From the NCBI RefSeq assembly GCF_001591805.1, contig NZ_BCVP01000038.1, positions 1 through 60,848 of the forward strand: a stretch of 60,848 nt of DNA. Reading direction: 5' to 3'. Shown here piece by piece: positions 44,604 to 53,900 of this stretch. The position numbers were made by a program, and so were the translations under genes. The notes beneath the pieces were generated by a model. It saw only the letters and a list, made by a program, of their open reading frames with translations. It did no database searches and was not told where the DNA came from. How positions within the stretch are numbered: the stretch's first letter is position 1; each line of letters begins with the position of its first letter. The stretch comes from Neobacillus novalis NBRC 102450 (lineage in GTDB: Bacteria > Bacillota > Bacilli > Bacillales > Cytobacillaceae).

Positions 44604-44824
44604 TCCTTCCTTTAGACAAAAATAAACTCATGTCTATATTGTAAATGATTAATTACTACTATGAAAGCGTTGAAAATTAGCTGCTGCAGGACATAAGACA
44701 TAGCGATCCATCCCCCTTCAGCCCCGATTATCGCCTTTTTGAGCCCATCATCTTGCAAAATTGTAAAATGGTGCCTACAATAGACTCAATTACCTGACAA
44801 TTCACAGGAGGAACCTGGCCCATC

Positions 44825-45883
44825 ATGTACGTATTTCATTATTATTATCTGTTTATCATCTTTATCCTTTTGGTGATTACCTTTTTACTAGGAAGATTTT
44901 TTCAAAAGAAAACGGACCAGCTGAAAACTTCTCTTCAAGCTACAACGGAGCAGCTGTCATCCTTCTTTTCCTATACATCAGATGCGATTAATATCACAAC
45001 GGTGGACGGATTGCTTCTCTATATCAATCCCGCCTTTGAACAAATGTATGGCTGGACGAAAATGGAGTTACTCGGGAAACCACTGCCGATTATCCCCGCC
45101 GAATTGCACGAAGAGGAACTGCGGATGAGGGATACCTTGCTTTCCGGCAAATCGATTAACCACTGGGAAGCTTCCTTTTTACGAAAAGACGGCTCTCTCC
45201 TTGATGTCGAGGTCTCGGTTTCGCCCTTAAGGGATGCCGCCGGTACGGTTAACGGCTTCGCTGCGATTACACGCGACATCTCTGAAAAAATGCAATATGA
45301 GCAAAAGTTAAGGGAACTCGCCTTCTATGATCCGTTAACAGGTGCCGACAATCGCCGCTCTTTCTATTTGCGCTTAGCGGCAACAATCGAGACGGCAAAG
45401 GACGATAACCTGCGCTTCGCCTTGCTCTATCTCGACTGTGATCGCTTTAAATCAGTCAACGATACGATGGGCCACGATGTTGGCGATGAGCTCCTCCAGC
45501 AATTTGTCGGCCGGATTCAAGGCCTGCTGCCTCAGACCGCTTCTTTGTTTCGCCTTGGCGGTGATGAATTCGCGATTATCTATGCAGAGCCGTCTTCTGA
45601 TGAGGAGATTGCGAGTTTAGCGGATCGGTTATTGGCCGAGCTGCGTGTGAACTGGTCGATTCAAGACCATTCGTTTGCAACCACCTGTTCAATTGGAATC
45701 AGCCTCTACCCGGACGATGGCACCTCGCAATCGGCTTTAATAACAGCCGCCGACCACGCCCTATATGAGGCGAAAGCCGCGGGGCGGGATGTTTATCGGT
45801 TTTATTCCGATGGGGTTCGGGGAGCAGTGGTGGCTGCGGACGAGCTTAGGGTTGTGGGCGGTGACGGCGATTCGGCTCGTTAA
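44825..45883 (+). CDS. PAS-GGDEF diguanylate cyclase
   Basis: 352 residues: N-terminal membrane segment (6-24), PAS/PAC domain (35-155, DGLLLYINPAFEQMYGWTKM) and GGDEF domain (165-330) with intact active site RLGGDEF (245-249) and SIGISLYPDDG. The inhibitory RxxD I-site normally five residues before GGDEF is absent (QTASLF). It would synthesise c-di-GMP in response to a PAS-sensed signal. AGGAGG precedes the ATG. Divergent from LytTR regulator 2; a strong terminator follows. Confidence 0.92.
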   Translation: MYVFHYYYLFIIFILLVITFLLGRFFQKKTDQLKTSLQATTEQLSSFFSYTSDAINITTVDGLLLYINPAFEQMYGWTKMELLGKPLPIIPAELHEEELRMRDTLLSGKSINHWEASFLRKDGSLLDVEVSVSPLRDAAGTVNGFAAITRDISEKMQYEQKLRELAFYDPLTGADNRRSFYLRLAATIETAKDDNLRFALLYLDCDRFKSVNDTMGHDVGDELLQQFVGRIQGLLPQTASLFRLGGDEFAIIYAEPSSDEEIASLADRLLAELRVNWSIQDHSFATTCSIGISLYPDDGTSQSALITAADHALYEAKAAGRDVYRFYSDGVRGAVVAADELRVVGGDGDSAR

Positions 45884-45899
45884 GTGCATTATTTTTACC

Positions 45900-45930
45900 A
45901 TACAACTGCTTGATTGCAGTTGTATTTTTT
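45900..45930 (+). terminator. Terminator of the diguanylate cyclase gene
   Basis: Perfect 10-bp arms ATACAACTGC and GCAGTTGTAT with a 6-base loop, followed by five T. Confidence 0.9.
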
Positions 45931-45951
45931 GTTTTGGGGAAGGGAATGGGA

Positions 45952-46161
45952 TTTTGTTGAATGGGACTGATATTTTGTTGAATGTCGCCTGGATTTTGTT
46001 GAATGGCACCGGGTTTTTGTTGAATGTTACCTGAATTTTGTTGAATGGCACCGGGTTTTTGTTGAATGTGACCGGTATTTTGGTGAAAGTCGCCGGTAAC
46101 TTGCAGAAAGTGACCGGTATTTTGGCAAAAGTCGCCGGTAACTTCTAAAACACGGTCGATA
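45952..46161. repeat. 21-bp tandem array (about 10 units)
   Basis: Unit TTTTGTTGAATGgcaCCGGgt begins at 45952, 45973, 45994, 46015, 46036, 46057, 46078, 46099, 46120 and 46141. Early units carry TTGTTGAATG, later ones TTGGTGAAAG or TTGCAGAAAG with a constant CCGGTA end, showing stepwise decay along the array. Non-coding, just after the cyclase terminator. Confidence 0.9.
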
Positions 46162-46230
46162 TTCTCGAAAAGTGGTCGATTCTACTTGCTAAGGGCAAAC
46201 TATCAATCGGTAATTACCCACTCTCTAGGT

Positions 46231-46308
46231 TTTATTAGCGAATTTTTCGAGGTTATTAGCGAATTCCCATCATTTATTAGCGAATTTGAAGTTTTATTAG
46301 CGAATCGA
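46231..46308. repeat. Second short tandem array, TATTAGCGAAT
   Basis: Four units with the constant TATTAGCGAATT at 46233, 46254, 46275 and 46295 (20-21-bp spacing). The period matches that of the adjacent array although the sequences differ. Confidence 0.85.
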
Positions 46309-46469
46309 AGTGGTAGACCCAAAATCTTCATTTTGAAGAAGCAAGATGCTGCTGTTTTTGCCACAAACTAAGTTTACTAGAGAAAAAGCTAAGCAAATTT
46401 TCCAGAAATAGATGTAAATTCACAGCCAAAAATGGTATCTTTTTTTAAAGAGATGTGAGGGGTGTTTCA

Positions 46470-46985
46470 ATGGAGATTAACTACCATTTAACCGAAGATG
46501 ATTATTTAAACTTCAATTTATATCACGTTAAAAATTCTCAAGCCGCTATGCGGACACTGAATATTCAGCGGATCTTAATGCCGATTTTCTTTATTGCGGC
46601 GGCCTATCTGTTTTCCACTATCGATGATGTCCCATTTTTGTGGATGTTAGTACCTTTTATTATTGTTAGTATTCTCTGGTTTATCTTTTACCCGAAGTAT
46701 TTCTACAGACATGTTGCCCGGGGGACGAGGAAGATGATTAAGGAAGGGAAAAATGAGGGATTGTTGGGCGATCACACGATGCGGCTGTCCGAGGAAGGCA
46801 TCGTCGATTCCAATTCTACCGGTGAAACAAAAGTAAACTGGTCCGGTATCTACGAGTTCAAGGAAAGCAGTGACACCTTCTATCTGTATAACAGTGCCGT
46901 CAGTGCCTATATCCTGCCAAAACGGGAGTTGGCGAATGTTGCCGAGGTAAGGGATTACCTCTTGGGGAAAATAAAAACAAATTGA
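46470..46985 (+). CDS. YcxB-family membrane protein
   Basis: 171 residues from ATG 46470 (GAGGGG eight bases upstream). Two membrane segments (about 40-58 and 61-79) precede a C-terminal YcxB-like domain, with GDHTMRLSEEGIVDSNSTGE, WSGIYEFKESSDTFYLYNSA and YILPKREL. The family is widespread in Firmicutes with unknown function. A terminator and family-B palindrome follow. Confidence 0.85.
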   Translation: MEINYHLTEDDYLNFNLYHVKNSQAAMRTLNIQRILMPIFFIAAAYLFSTIDDVPFLWMLVPFIIVSILWFIFYPKYFYRHVARGTRKMIKEGKNEGLLGDHTMRLSEEGIVDSNSTGETKVNWSGIYEFKESSDTFYLYNSAVSAYILPKRELANVAEVRDYLLGKIKTN

Positions 46986-47015
46986 CATGTGCAGCAGCAA
47001 ACGAAACGGTTGGGT

Positions 47016-47094
47016 TGGTGTCAGGCACCCGGGCGGTAAAGCAAAATAACAATTACCTAGGCCAGTCCCCAAAGTGCGGGGGCTGGCTTTTTTT
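47016..47094 (+). terminator. Family-B palindrome plus terminator downstream of the YcxB-like gene
   Basis: GGTGTCAGGCACC (47017-47029), spacer AAAGCAAAATAACAATTACC, then arms GCCAGTCCCC and GGGGGCTGGC followed by seven T. The palindrome, spacer and hairpin recur together at 48326-48416, so the terminator is carried on a mobile-looking ~80-bp repeat. Confidence 0.8.
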
Positions 47095-47148
47095 AATAGT
47101 TGAGGGGGATTATGACAAGTATTTTCACCGCTTACAAAATATCCCTAC

Positions 47149-47177
47149 AAAAAAATATCCGGCACAATGGCCGGATA
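47149..47177 (-). terminator. Terminator of the small membrane protein gene
   Basis: Perfect arms TATCCGGC and GCCGGATA; on the minus strand seven T follow. It lies about 150 bp past the stop of the gene at 47330. Confidence 0.65.
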
Positions 47178-47329
47178 CGCAATAAAAATATATTTTAAAG
47201 GGGTTTGCGAGAAGAAGATGCAGTGACTTCTTTCCACGCTCTTATTATAACTGGCAAAAATGAAGAAACTATGAACAAACCATGAAAAGTTTCTTATTTT
47301 TCTTTTCGAAGCTGCTTCCGGTAGTAGGC

Positions 47330-47527
47330 TTACTCCCCCGACTTCTCCTGCATCACTTTAATCAACGCATCCAGCTTCTCATTTCTCGCTTGATCTAATT
47401 GTGTCTTTTCATTCATGAACCTGATTGCACGGACGGTAAAATAAATACCAAACGCAATAATGAACAAATACAGTATGATTGGAACAAGTGCAAACAACCC
47501 GAATAAACTGCCCATCTCAGTCGACAT
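47330..47527 (-). CDS. Small single-pass membrane protein
   Basis: 65 residues with GGGAGG seven bases before the ATG. One membrane segment (LFALVPIILYLFIIAFGIYF) and a charged C-terminal helix (NEKTQLDQARNEKLDALIKV). Resembles small coiled-coil membrane proteins common in Bacillus; function unknown. Confidence 0.75.
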   Translation of the reverse strand: MSTEMGSLFGLFALVPIILYLFIIAFGIYFTVRAIRFMNEKTQLDQARNEKLDALIKVMQEKSGE

Positions 47528-47642
47528 GAAAATCCTCCCTGAATGTAAACTTATACCAATAGTATACAGAGTGCTTGATCGTTATCCAAGTTTTTTTGTC
47601 GAGCGTGGCGAGAGATGCCCGCATATAGGGTCGGAATAATCT

Positions 47643-47990
47643 TGAAACGGGGTTTTCGGGGGCCAATAAAGGCTATTGACGACCGGTACGCTGTTGAAAT
47701 CGGGATAACGGGCTCCAATAACGGCTATTGGTGACCGGTACGATCTCGAATTCGGGATAACGGGCTCCAATGAGGGTTATTGGCGACCGAAACGCTCTCG
47801 AATTCCGGATAACGGGCTCCAACGAGGGTTATTGGCGACCGAAACGCCCTCGAATTCCGGATAACGGGCTCCAATGAGGGCTGTTGGCGACCGGTACGCT
47901 CTCGATTTCCGGATAACGGGCTCCAATGAGGGTTATTGGCGACCGAAACGCTCTCGAATTCCGGATAACGGGCTCCAACAAGGGCTGTCA
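47643..47990. repeat. 52-bp tandem array (about 6.5 units)
   Basis: The string GGATAACGGGCTCCAA starts at 47703, 47755, 47807, 47859, 47911 and 47963, exactly 52 bp apart; the leftmost unit is degenerate. Within a unit CCAATGAGGGTTATTGG can form a short hairpin, followed by CGACCGAAACGCTCTCGAA. Non-coding; much more GC-rich than neighbours. Confidence 0.92.
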
Positions 47991-47993
47991 GCC

Positions 47994-48027
47994 AAAAAAG
48001 GCCGCCGGGGTCTCCTCCGGCAGCCTT
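47994..48027 (-). terminator. Terminator of the 52-residue ORF
   Basis: Arms AAGGCCGCCGG and CCGGCAGCCTT with one mismatch; six T follow on the minus strand. Confidence 0.75.
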
Positions 48028-48044
48028 ATGTATTGTATATATAA

Positions 48045-48203
48045 TTAGCCTATTACTAGACTCTTCAAATCCGCTTTTAAATCTTCCATTAATTTTTCTA
48101 CCGTTAGTTCTTGCTCATTCAAGCCCTTGTCATATGCCTTTTTCACGATTGTTGAAAAATCTATGACATTCGAGCTGCTATCCTTTTCAGGTTTCCGTTC
48201 CAA
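48045..48203 (-). CDS. Small charged protein (52 aa), unknown
   Basis: TTG start at 48203 with AGGAGG ten bases upstream; no ATG is available in this frame. Reads as ERKPEKDSSSNVIDFSTIVK, then KAYDKGLNEQELTVEKLMED and LKADLKSLVIG: soluble, helical and charged. A good terminator follows at the expected distance, which supports expression. Not recognised. Confidence 0.55.
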   Translation of the reverse strand: MERKPEKDSSSNVIDFSTIVKKAYDKGLNEQELTVEKLMEDLKADLKSLVIG

Positions 48204-48665
48204 TTCCCAATGTCCTCCTTCCAGTTATATAGTTAAATATTCTACTAGATTCGGATTCGATTGTAAATACATTTCCAGTTGAATATTGTGGAAATTGTGT
48301 GAATTTTGTCGAACAGCTTCGTTTTGGTGTCAGGCACCATGTCATGCCCCACACCAGAAAAGCAAAACAACAATTACCTAAGCCAGCCCCCAAAGTACGG
48401 GGACTGGCTTTTTTTTGCTGATTTAGCTGGTGGTGGCGGGTAAATTCTAAAAAGTGACGAGTAAATTCAAAAAAAGCCGAGAGTAAACTTCCCGCTCCCC
48501 CTTCCTTTTTCCTCCTATTCCCAGAGGCGACGTAACGCACCAATCGCCAGCATTCGACACCCCCGCGAAAAGTTTCCACATCTTTTTTCTATCTATTTAG
48601 CCATTTTTTTGTTACTCTATATCATGAGTTCGAAAAAATTGTAAAATTTTTGGAGGTTTGATCGA
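48204..48665. repeat. Intergenic stretch with second family-B/terminator unit
   Basis: GGTGTCAGGCACC (48326-48338), spacer, and hairpin arms AGCCAGCCCCC and CGGGGACTGGCT followed by eight T (48381-48416, plus orientation). No plus-strand gene lies upstream, so the terminator is orphaned. The rest is the leader of the LCP gene. Confidence 0.7.
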
Positions 48666-49589
48666 ATGAGATCTCAAAAAAGGAAAAAGAAAAAATGGTT
48701 AAAGGTGACTAGTATTATTCTTCTTGTCCTGATCATCGGGGCAGGGGCATATGCCTATACAGTATATAATTCGTTTAAAAATGCAGCCAATACGATGCAT
48801 GAGCAGGTTGACCGCCAATCAGGCAAGCGGGATACCGCGGTTTCTTTTAAGAATAAGGATCCATTTACCGTGTTAATGCTTGGTGTCGATGAACGACAAG
48901 GCGATAAGGGCCGTTCCGATACGATGATAGTCTTAGCCGTTAATCCGAACAATAAATCAGTGAAAATGCTGAGCATTCCGCGTGACACACGCACCCAAAT
49001 CGTCGGAAAAGGCACAGAGGATAAGATTAACCATGCCTATGCGTTTGGCGGTGTGCCAATGGCCATGGATACGGTTGAAAACTTCCTTGATATCCCGATT
49101 GACTATTATATGAAGGTGAATATGGAAGGCTTTAAGGATATCGTTGATGCTGTCGGTGGAATCAAGGTTCAAAATAATTTAGATTTTACCCAAGATAAAA
49201 TCCACTTTGCCAAGGGTGATTTAAAGCTAAACGGTACAGAGGCGTTAGCCTATACGAGAATGAGAAAACAAGACCCTAATGGTGACTTCGGCCGCCAAGG
49301 CAGACAGCGTCAAATCATTCAAGGTGTTATTAAAGAGGGCGCTAGCGTATCAAGCCTTGCGAACTACTCAGACATCTTTGCTGCTCTTGGAAAAAATGTA
49401 AAAACAAACATTGCTTTCGATGATTTAATGGACCTTCAAAAGAATTACAAGGCTGCCGGTTCAAATATTCAACAAATGGAAATCAAAGAAACAGGGACAA
49501 AGATTAATAAAATTTATTATGGAATCGTATCTGCCGAAGAAAAGCAGAGAGTTCAAAGCGAATTGAAGACACAGCTGGAATTAAAATAA
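48666..49589 (+). CDS. LytR-CpsA-Psr (LCP) family ligase
   Basis: 307 residues: basic N-terminus (KRKKKKWLK), one membrane helix (15-35) and an extracellular LCP domain. LCP signatures: VLMLGVDERQGDKGRSDTMI, NPNNKSVKMLSIPRDTRTQI, KINHAYAFGGVPMAMDTVEN, DAVGGIKV, and YTRMRKQDPNGDFGRQGRQR with the conserved Arg residues. These enzymes transfer teichoic acid or polysaccharide from undecaprenyl pyrophosphate to peptidoglycan. It lies next to the WTA cluster and is transcribed the other way; it may attach WTA or the region-2 polymer. AGG-type site GGAGG upstream. Confidence 0.93.
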   Translation: MRSQKRKKKKWLKVTSIILLVLIIGAGAYAYTVYNSFKNAANTMHEQVDRQSGKRDTAVSFKNKDPFTVLMLGVDERQGDKGRSDTMIVLAVNPNNKSVKMLSIPRDTRTQIVGKGTEDKINHAYAFGGVPMAMDTVENFLDIPIDYYMKVNMEGFKDIVDAVGGIKVQNNLDFTQDKIHFAKGDLKLNGTEALAYTRMRKQDPNGDFGRQGRQRQIIQGVIKEGASVSSLANYSDIFAALGKNVKTNIAFDDLMDLQKNYKAAGSNIQQMEIKETGTKINKIYYGIVSAEEKQRVQSELKTQLELK

Positions 49590-49645
49590 AAAAAAGTGTG
49601 CGCAATTTGATGCGAAAATAAGAAAAACACGCCAGTTCAGGCGCG

Positions 49646-49684
49646 AAAAATGACCCCGGCAGCGAAAACCGGGGTCATTTTTTC
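49646..49684 (+). terminator. Terminator of the LCP gene
   Basis: Arms AATGACCCCGG and CCGGGGTCATT with an 8-9-base loop and a six-T run. The arms resemble no palindrome family here. Confidence 0.92.
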
Positions 49685-49699
49685 TAGGTTGTTTTCGTT

Positions 49700-49935
49700 G
49701 CTGTTAAAAATAGCTTAAATAAACGGAGAGATTCCGGCTAATTCGTAATTATGATTAAAAAAGGCTTAAATAGGCGGAGAAATTCCGCCTATTTAATAAA
49801 AAAACTCGAAAAAGAGGGATTTTGCTTGGCATAATCGGAAAATCTACCCTTATTTACCTCGAAATGAGCTCCATTCTTCATTTAACCGGAAAATCTCCGC
49901 TTATTATACTTTTGCTGGTTACTCGATTAGGAACA
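49700..49935. repeat. Dispersed segment repeat, copy 2
   Basis: Matches the right two thirds of copies 1 and 3: AAAATAGCTTAAATAAACGG, AGGCTTAAATAGGCGGAGAA, CTTGGCATAATCGGAAAATC, TACTTTTGCTGGTTACTCGA, and GGAACAAGAC. The GGCGGAGAAATTCCGCC palindrome inside is preserved. Confidence 0.8.
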
Positions 49936-50056
49936 AGACCATTCTACTTAAAAGGGAGTGTGTTTTATCTCAAGAATCCAGGATGCATTACGGTGAACTA
50001 GCCTTTTTTATTAATGATATACGGTTAGCCCTGCACCCGCGGGTAACCCGCTCCAA

Positions 50057-50917
50057 TTAACGATTAAAAATCCCCAAGCGCTTGCCCTTAGACTTTCCCT
50101 CCGCGAGGTCGGTTTCTGCCGTCCTCAGTTTGCCGCTTCGTTTTTCCATTACCTTTAAATTAAACTGTTTCTTTTCTTCCTTAGACATCTTGTTGAATTC
50201 TTTTACGAATTGTTCATACTGCGGGACTACTTCTGCAACAGGTCCGTACGCTCGTACTTCCCCAGCTTCCAGCCATAGCGCTTTTTGGCAGAATTCTTTT
50301 ATCTGGCCAATTGAGTGACTGATAAAGAAAATTGTTTTTCCTTTTTCTTTAAAGCTGTTCATTTTGTCTAAACATTTTTGCGCAAAAATCTTATCGCCTA
50401 CGGAAAGTGCTTCATCAATAATCAAGATATCTGGATTGATATTTACCGAAATCGCAAAGCCCAGTCTTGATTTCATCCCGCTCGAGTATTTTTTGACGGG
50501 CTGATCAATAAACTCGCCTATTTCAGCAAATTCAATGATTTCAGGCATCAGATCCTGAATCTCCTGCTTTTTAAAGCCGAGCATCAGGCATTTTAGCTCA
50601 ATATTCTCTCTGCCTGATAGTTGATTATTTAGGCCAGCGCCGATGGAAATCAGGGCGGCGTCACCATTAATGTCAATCGTACCGGAACTTGGGGGAATGA
50701 TTCCAGAGATGATATTCGATATCGTCGATTTACCTGCTCCATTTACCCCGATAATCCCAATAATGTCTCCATGTTCCGCCTGAAAACTAATATTTTGTAA
50801 GGCATAAAAGTCTTTCCCGTAACCATTTGGCAACACCAAATCCAATAATTTATCGGTCGTTTTTTTATACATTTTATATCTTTTTGTGACGTTTTTTAAA
50901 ACAACTGAAGTGCTCAT
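50057..50917 (-). CDS. tagH: Teichoic acid export ABC ATPase (TagH-like)
   Basis: 286 residues. ATPase of the TagGH exporter that flips polyglycerol phosphate WTA across the membrane. Walker A GVNGAGKST, signature KYSSGMKSRLGF, Walker B ILIIDEALSVGD, H-loop ISHSI. N-terminal VVLKNVTKRYKMYKKTTDKL is typical for TagH. It ends about 25 residues after a basic helical tail, without the membrane helix and external domain that make B. subtilis TagH over 500 residues. It lies 67 bp downstream of the large fusion gene. Confidence 0.9.
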   Translation of the reverse strand: MSTSVVLKNVTKRYKMYKKTTDKLLDLVLPNGYGKDFYALQNISFQAEHGDIIGIIGVNGAGKSTISNIISGIIPPSSGTIDINGDAALISIGAGLNNQLSGRENIELKCLMLGFKKQEIQDLMPEIIEFAEIGEFIDQPVKKYSSGMKSRLGFAISVNINPDILIIDEALSVGDKIFAQKCLDKMNSFKEKGKTIFFISHSIGQIKEFCQKALWLEAGEVRAYGPVAEVVPQYEQFVKEFNKMSKEEKKQFNLKVMEKRSGKLRTAETDLAEGKSKGKRLGIFNR

Positions 50918-50984
50918 AGGTTCTCCTTGCTTAAGGTATGATCATTGGTTTGTCCTATAAATTTACCATATATAACAAACAATG

Positions 50985-53900
50985 TTAACCTTGTCGTCCT
51001 TCTGATTCTAAACATTTGTAGAAGGATTCCATTGCAGCAGCATTATATTGATTGTAATCAAACTTTTTAAAACGAGGCTTCTTATCACTTGCCATCAAGT
51101 TGAGGCCTTCTTCAAGACCACTGATACTATTCTCAACAAGCAGCCCATAAACTCCATCTTCTAAGACCGTTCGATTCGCTACAATATCCGTTGCGATAAT
51201 ATCCATCTCGAGCGTCATCGCCTCTAACAATACCATCGGCTGTCCCTCGTAATGTGACGAAAGCACAAAGCAATCACACTTTTTAAGAAATGAAAATGGA
51301 TTCTCAATTTGTCCTAAAAGATAAACAGCATCATGCAAATCCAATTTTTCGATTAATGCCTGTAACTCTTCTTTCAAGGGGCCGTGCCCTAAAATATACA
51401 GCTTACTGTTAGTTTGTTTTTGGTGGAATCCGGCAAAGGCTTTAATTAAATTGTCTTGGCCTTTTTCCGGGGATAATCTTCCCATCGTAACAAAATTCAC
51501 ATCGTTTTTAGCAGGATATGGAATAAATTTATGATCGATCTCCATTCCAAGTTTCAAATCATGTTCTGCTCCGGTAGAAACCTGGCTCTCGTTTACCGAT
51601 GCCGGTTCACTTGCCGTTTCCATTTCTTCCAATCTGCTATTTTCCATTTTTTTGATCAATTCTTTTTTCCTATTATTGTATTTGTATCTAAGTAAGTTTC
51701 TTATCAAATTGATTTTATGCTTATTAACTTCACTTGTATTCCCGTCAATCGTACACTTTCGATAAACTCGTAACGCCGAATGATCAATCCATCCGATTAC
51801 CGTATCATGGATCGATATTCTAAAGTATATCCCATGGAAGGTTTCTGCTTCTTGATCGATATCCACGATCATGTCTTTAAACGCCCTACTTGAAGAAACC
51901 TTTTGACAATCAGGAACCTCATAGGGCGCCGACCAAATATCATTACCTCTTGGCTGTCCAAGCTTCGCAATTTTATCGACATTCTGTTTGGATAAAATGG
52001 TATCCGGTAATAGCTCTACTGCTTCGCTGCTGATCCACCCGATTATTCGGTTGTTGTGGCTAAATTTATAATACGTATTTTGCCCATCAGATGCCTTTCT
52101 TGAGATGATAATTTCCGCATCTTTGAACTCTTGTGCCAATGGAAACTGATTTGCCTTACCATTACCGGGAGGCATGTTCCAAACAACCTGTTCTTTGTTA
52201 CCTTGTAGTAATGCTATTGCTTTAAAATTTTCAGTTGCCATCAATGGGTCATTTTTCTCATCGATCGCAGCTTCTGTCGGATGATCGTTTTGAAGAATTT
52301 TCTCTGGATTTATCGAATTTAGAATATAATCGAACTTTTCAAAAGGCGCGTATTCTAATAAGTTTTTTCTATTTAACTCCATCGTTCCTTTCGAAACACT
52401 TACCAGTTTATCAAAGCGATGATAAACCGAAAATAGTCCCCTCAGATTGATTTTATGAGGTCTTTTTCCATCAATGATTTTCTCACTCTCTGAGAGCAAA
52501 TCATTATGCATATAACAAATTTTCGTTTTTGCATCGGCCACAATCAAGTATTTAGCCCAGAAAAGGCTATAGCCGCTGAAATCAATCACATAATCAAATT
52601 TGCTATTGCCGAATAATCGCGCATGGTCTCTTGCATAGGCCTTTTCTGGAAAAAGGAGTTTTCCTAACCAGCCTCTTTCGCCCCGATTATGAATAAACCT
52701 ATCCCGATATATTTCTAACAGTTTATAAACAGGGTAGCCAGGCTTAAAGAGGAACCGCACGTTTTTGTTTATCTTCTCTAAATTATTCAAGACCTCTTCT
52801 GAGTTTGGTGTCCCAGTAAAACAACTGACATCGTATTGATCAAAATCAATGTTATTCATCAGATTGATAAAAGAAGAGGTAATCCCATTATTTCGCAATC
52901 CGCCTGGATAGATTAATAACTTTTTCTTTTGGATATCGAGCTTATTGACTAGGTTGAGATCTTTCGTACCTTTGTCGAAAAGGAAGCGGACCACTCTTTC
53001 CGTGACATTGCCATCGTCATATCTTGTAAATTGATCTTGCATTTTCTTATAGTTATCAAGAAAGTTCACTTTATGGGTTTCAATATTCTTGATTGCTGCT
53101 GCTAATTCTTTAGAATTATAAACAATCGGGCCAGGCAGCTCATCGTTCTGAATATATTGACCCCTTTCCTCCCCATAAACATCGATGTCCCATGTATAAA
53201 AAACAATCGGCTTATTTGTCACGAGAAAATCAAAGAAAATACTTGAATAATCTGTAATTAATAAATCAATTGCTGCTAACAATTCGTTTGGATCGACAAA
53301 ATCAGGGACTAATCGATCGTTAAGCTCGGGATACTTTGCTGCTTCTTTATAAAGGTATGGATGGACCTTAATCAAAATACTATAACGGTCCCCTACCTCT
53401 TTCTCAACATAGTTTATATCGGCAATGATTTGCAGGACATCATTTTTAACTTTTGTCGTATTCGTCCCTTTCCATGTCGGTGCATAAAGAATCGTTTTCT
53501 TATCATCATCTATCCGTAAACCTAATTTCCTTAAGTACCCTTTATACCCTTCTGGATCCGTATTAAGGGTTAAATCAATCCTCGGATATCCCTCTTCAAT
53601 AATCGTTCCTTTATATAAACCATCGAGTTTATAGCTGTCCGTGAAAATTTTCGTGGTATGAGTGTTGGGGCTCAACATATAATTGGTACTTAAAAAGTTC
53701 CTTACTACGTTTTGGGAGTGAGCTGGGTTACCTGGAATATCAAATCCCATACTTTTAAGTGGTGTGCCATGCCAGGTATTGATATACACTTGATCCTTCT
53801 TCGGAATAAAAAAGGATTGAAAGGTTGAATTATTTATCAAGTACTCACTGGTTGCAAGATACTTTAAATACGTCCTTGAATTTCGTTTTACAAATTTCAC

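Noticed and set aside
45761..46051. 96-codon minus-strand frame with PFNKIQ-type peptide repeats
   Set aside because: It reads through the 21-bp array and over the cyclase gene end; the repeats are DNA-level, not protein evidence.
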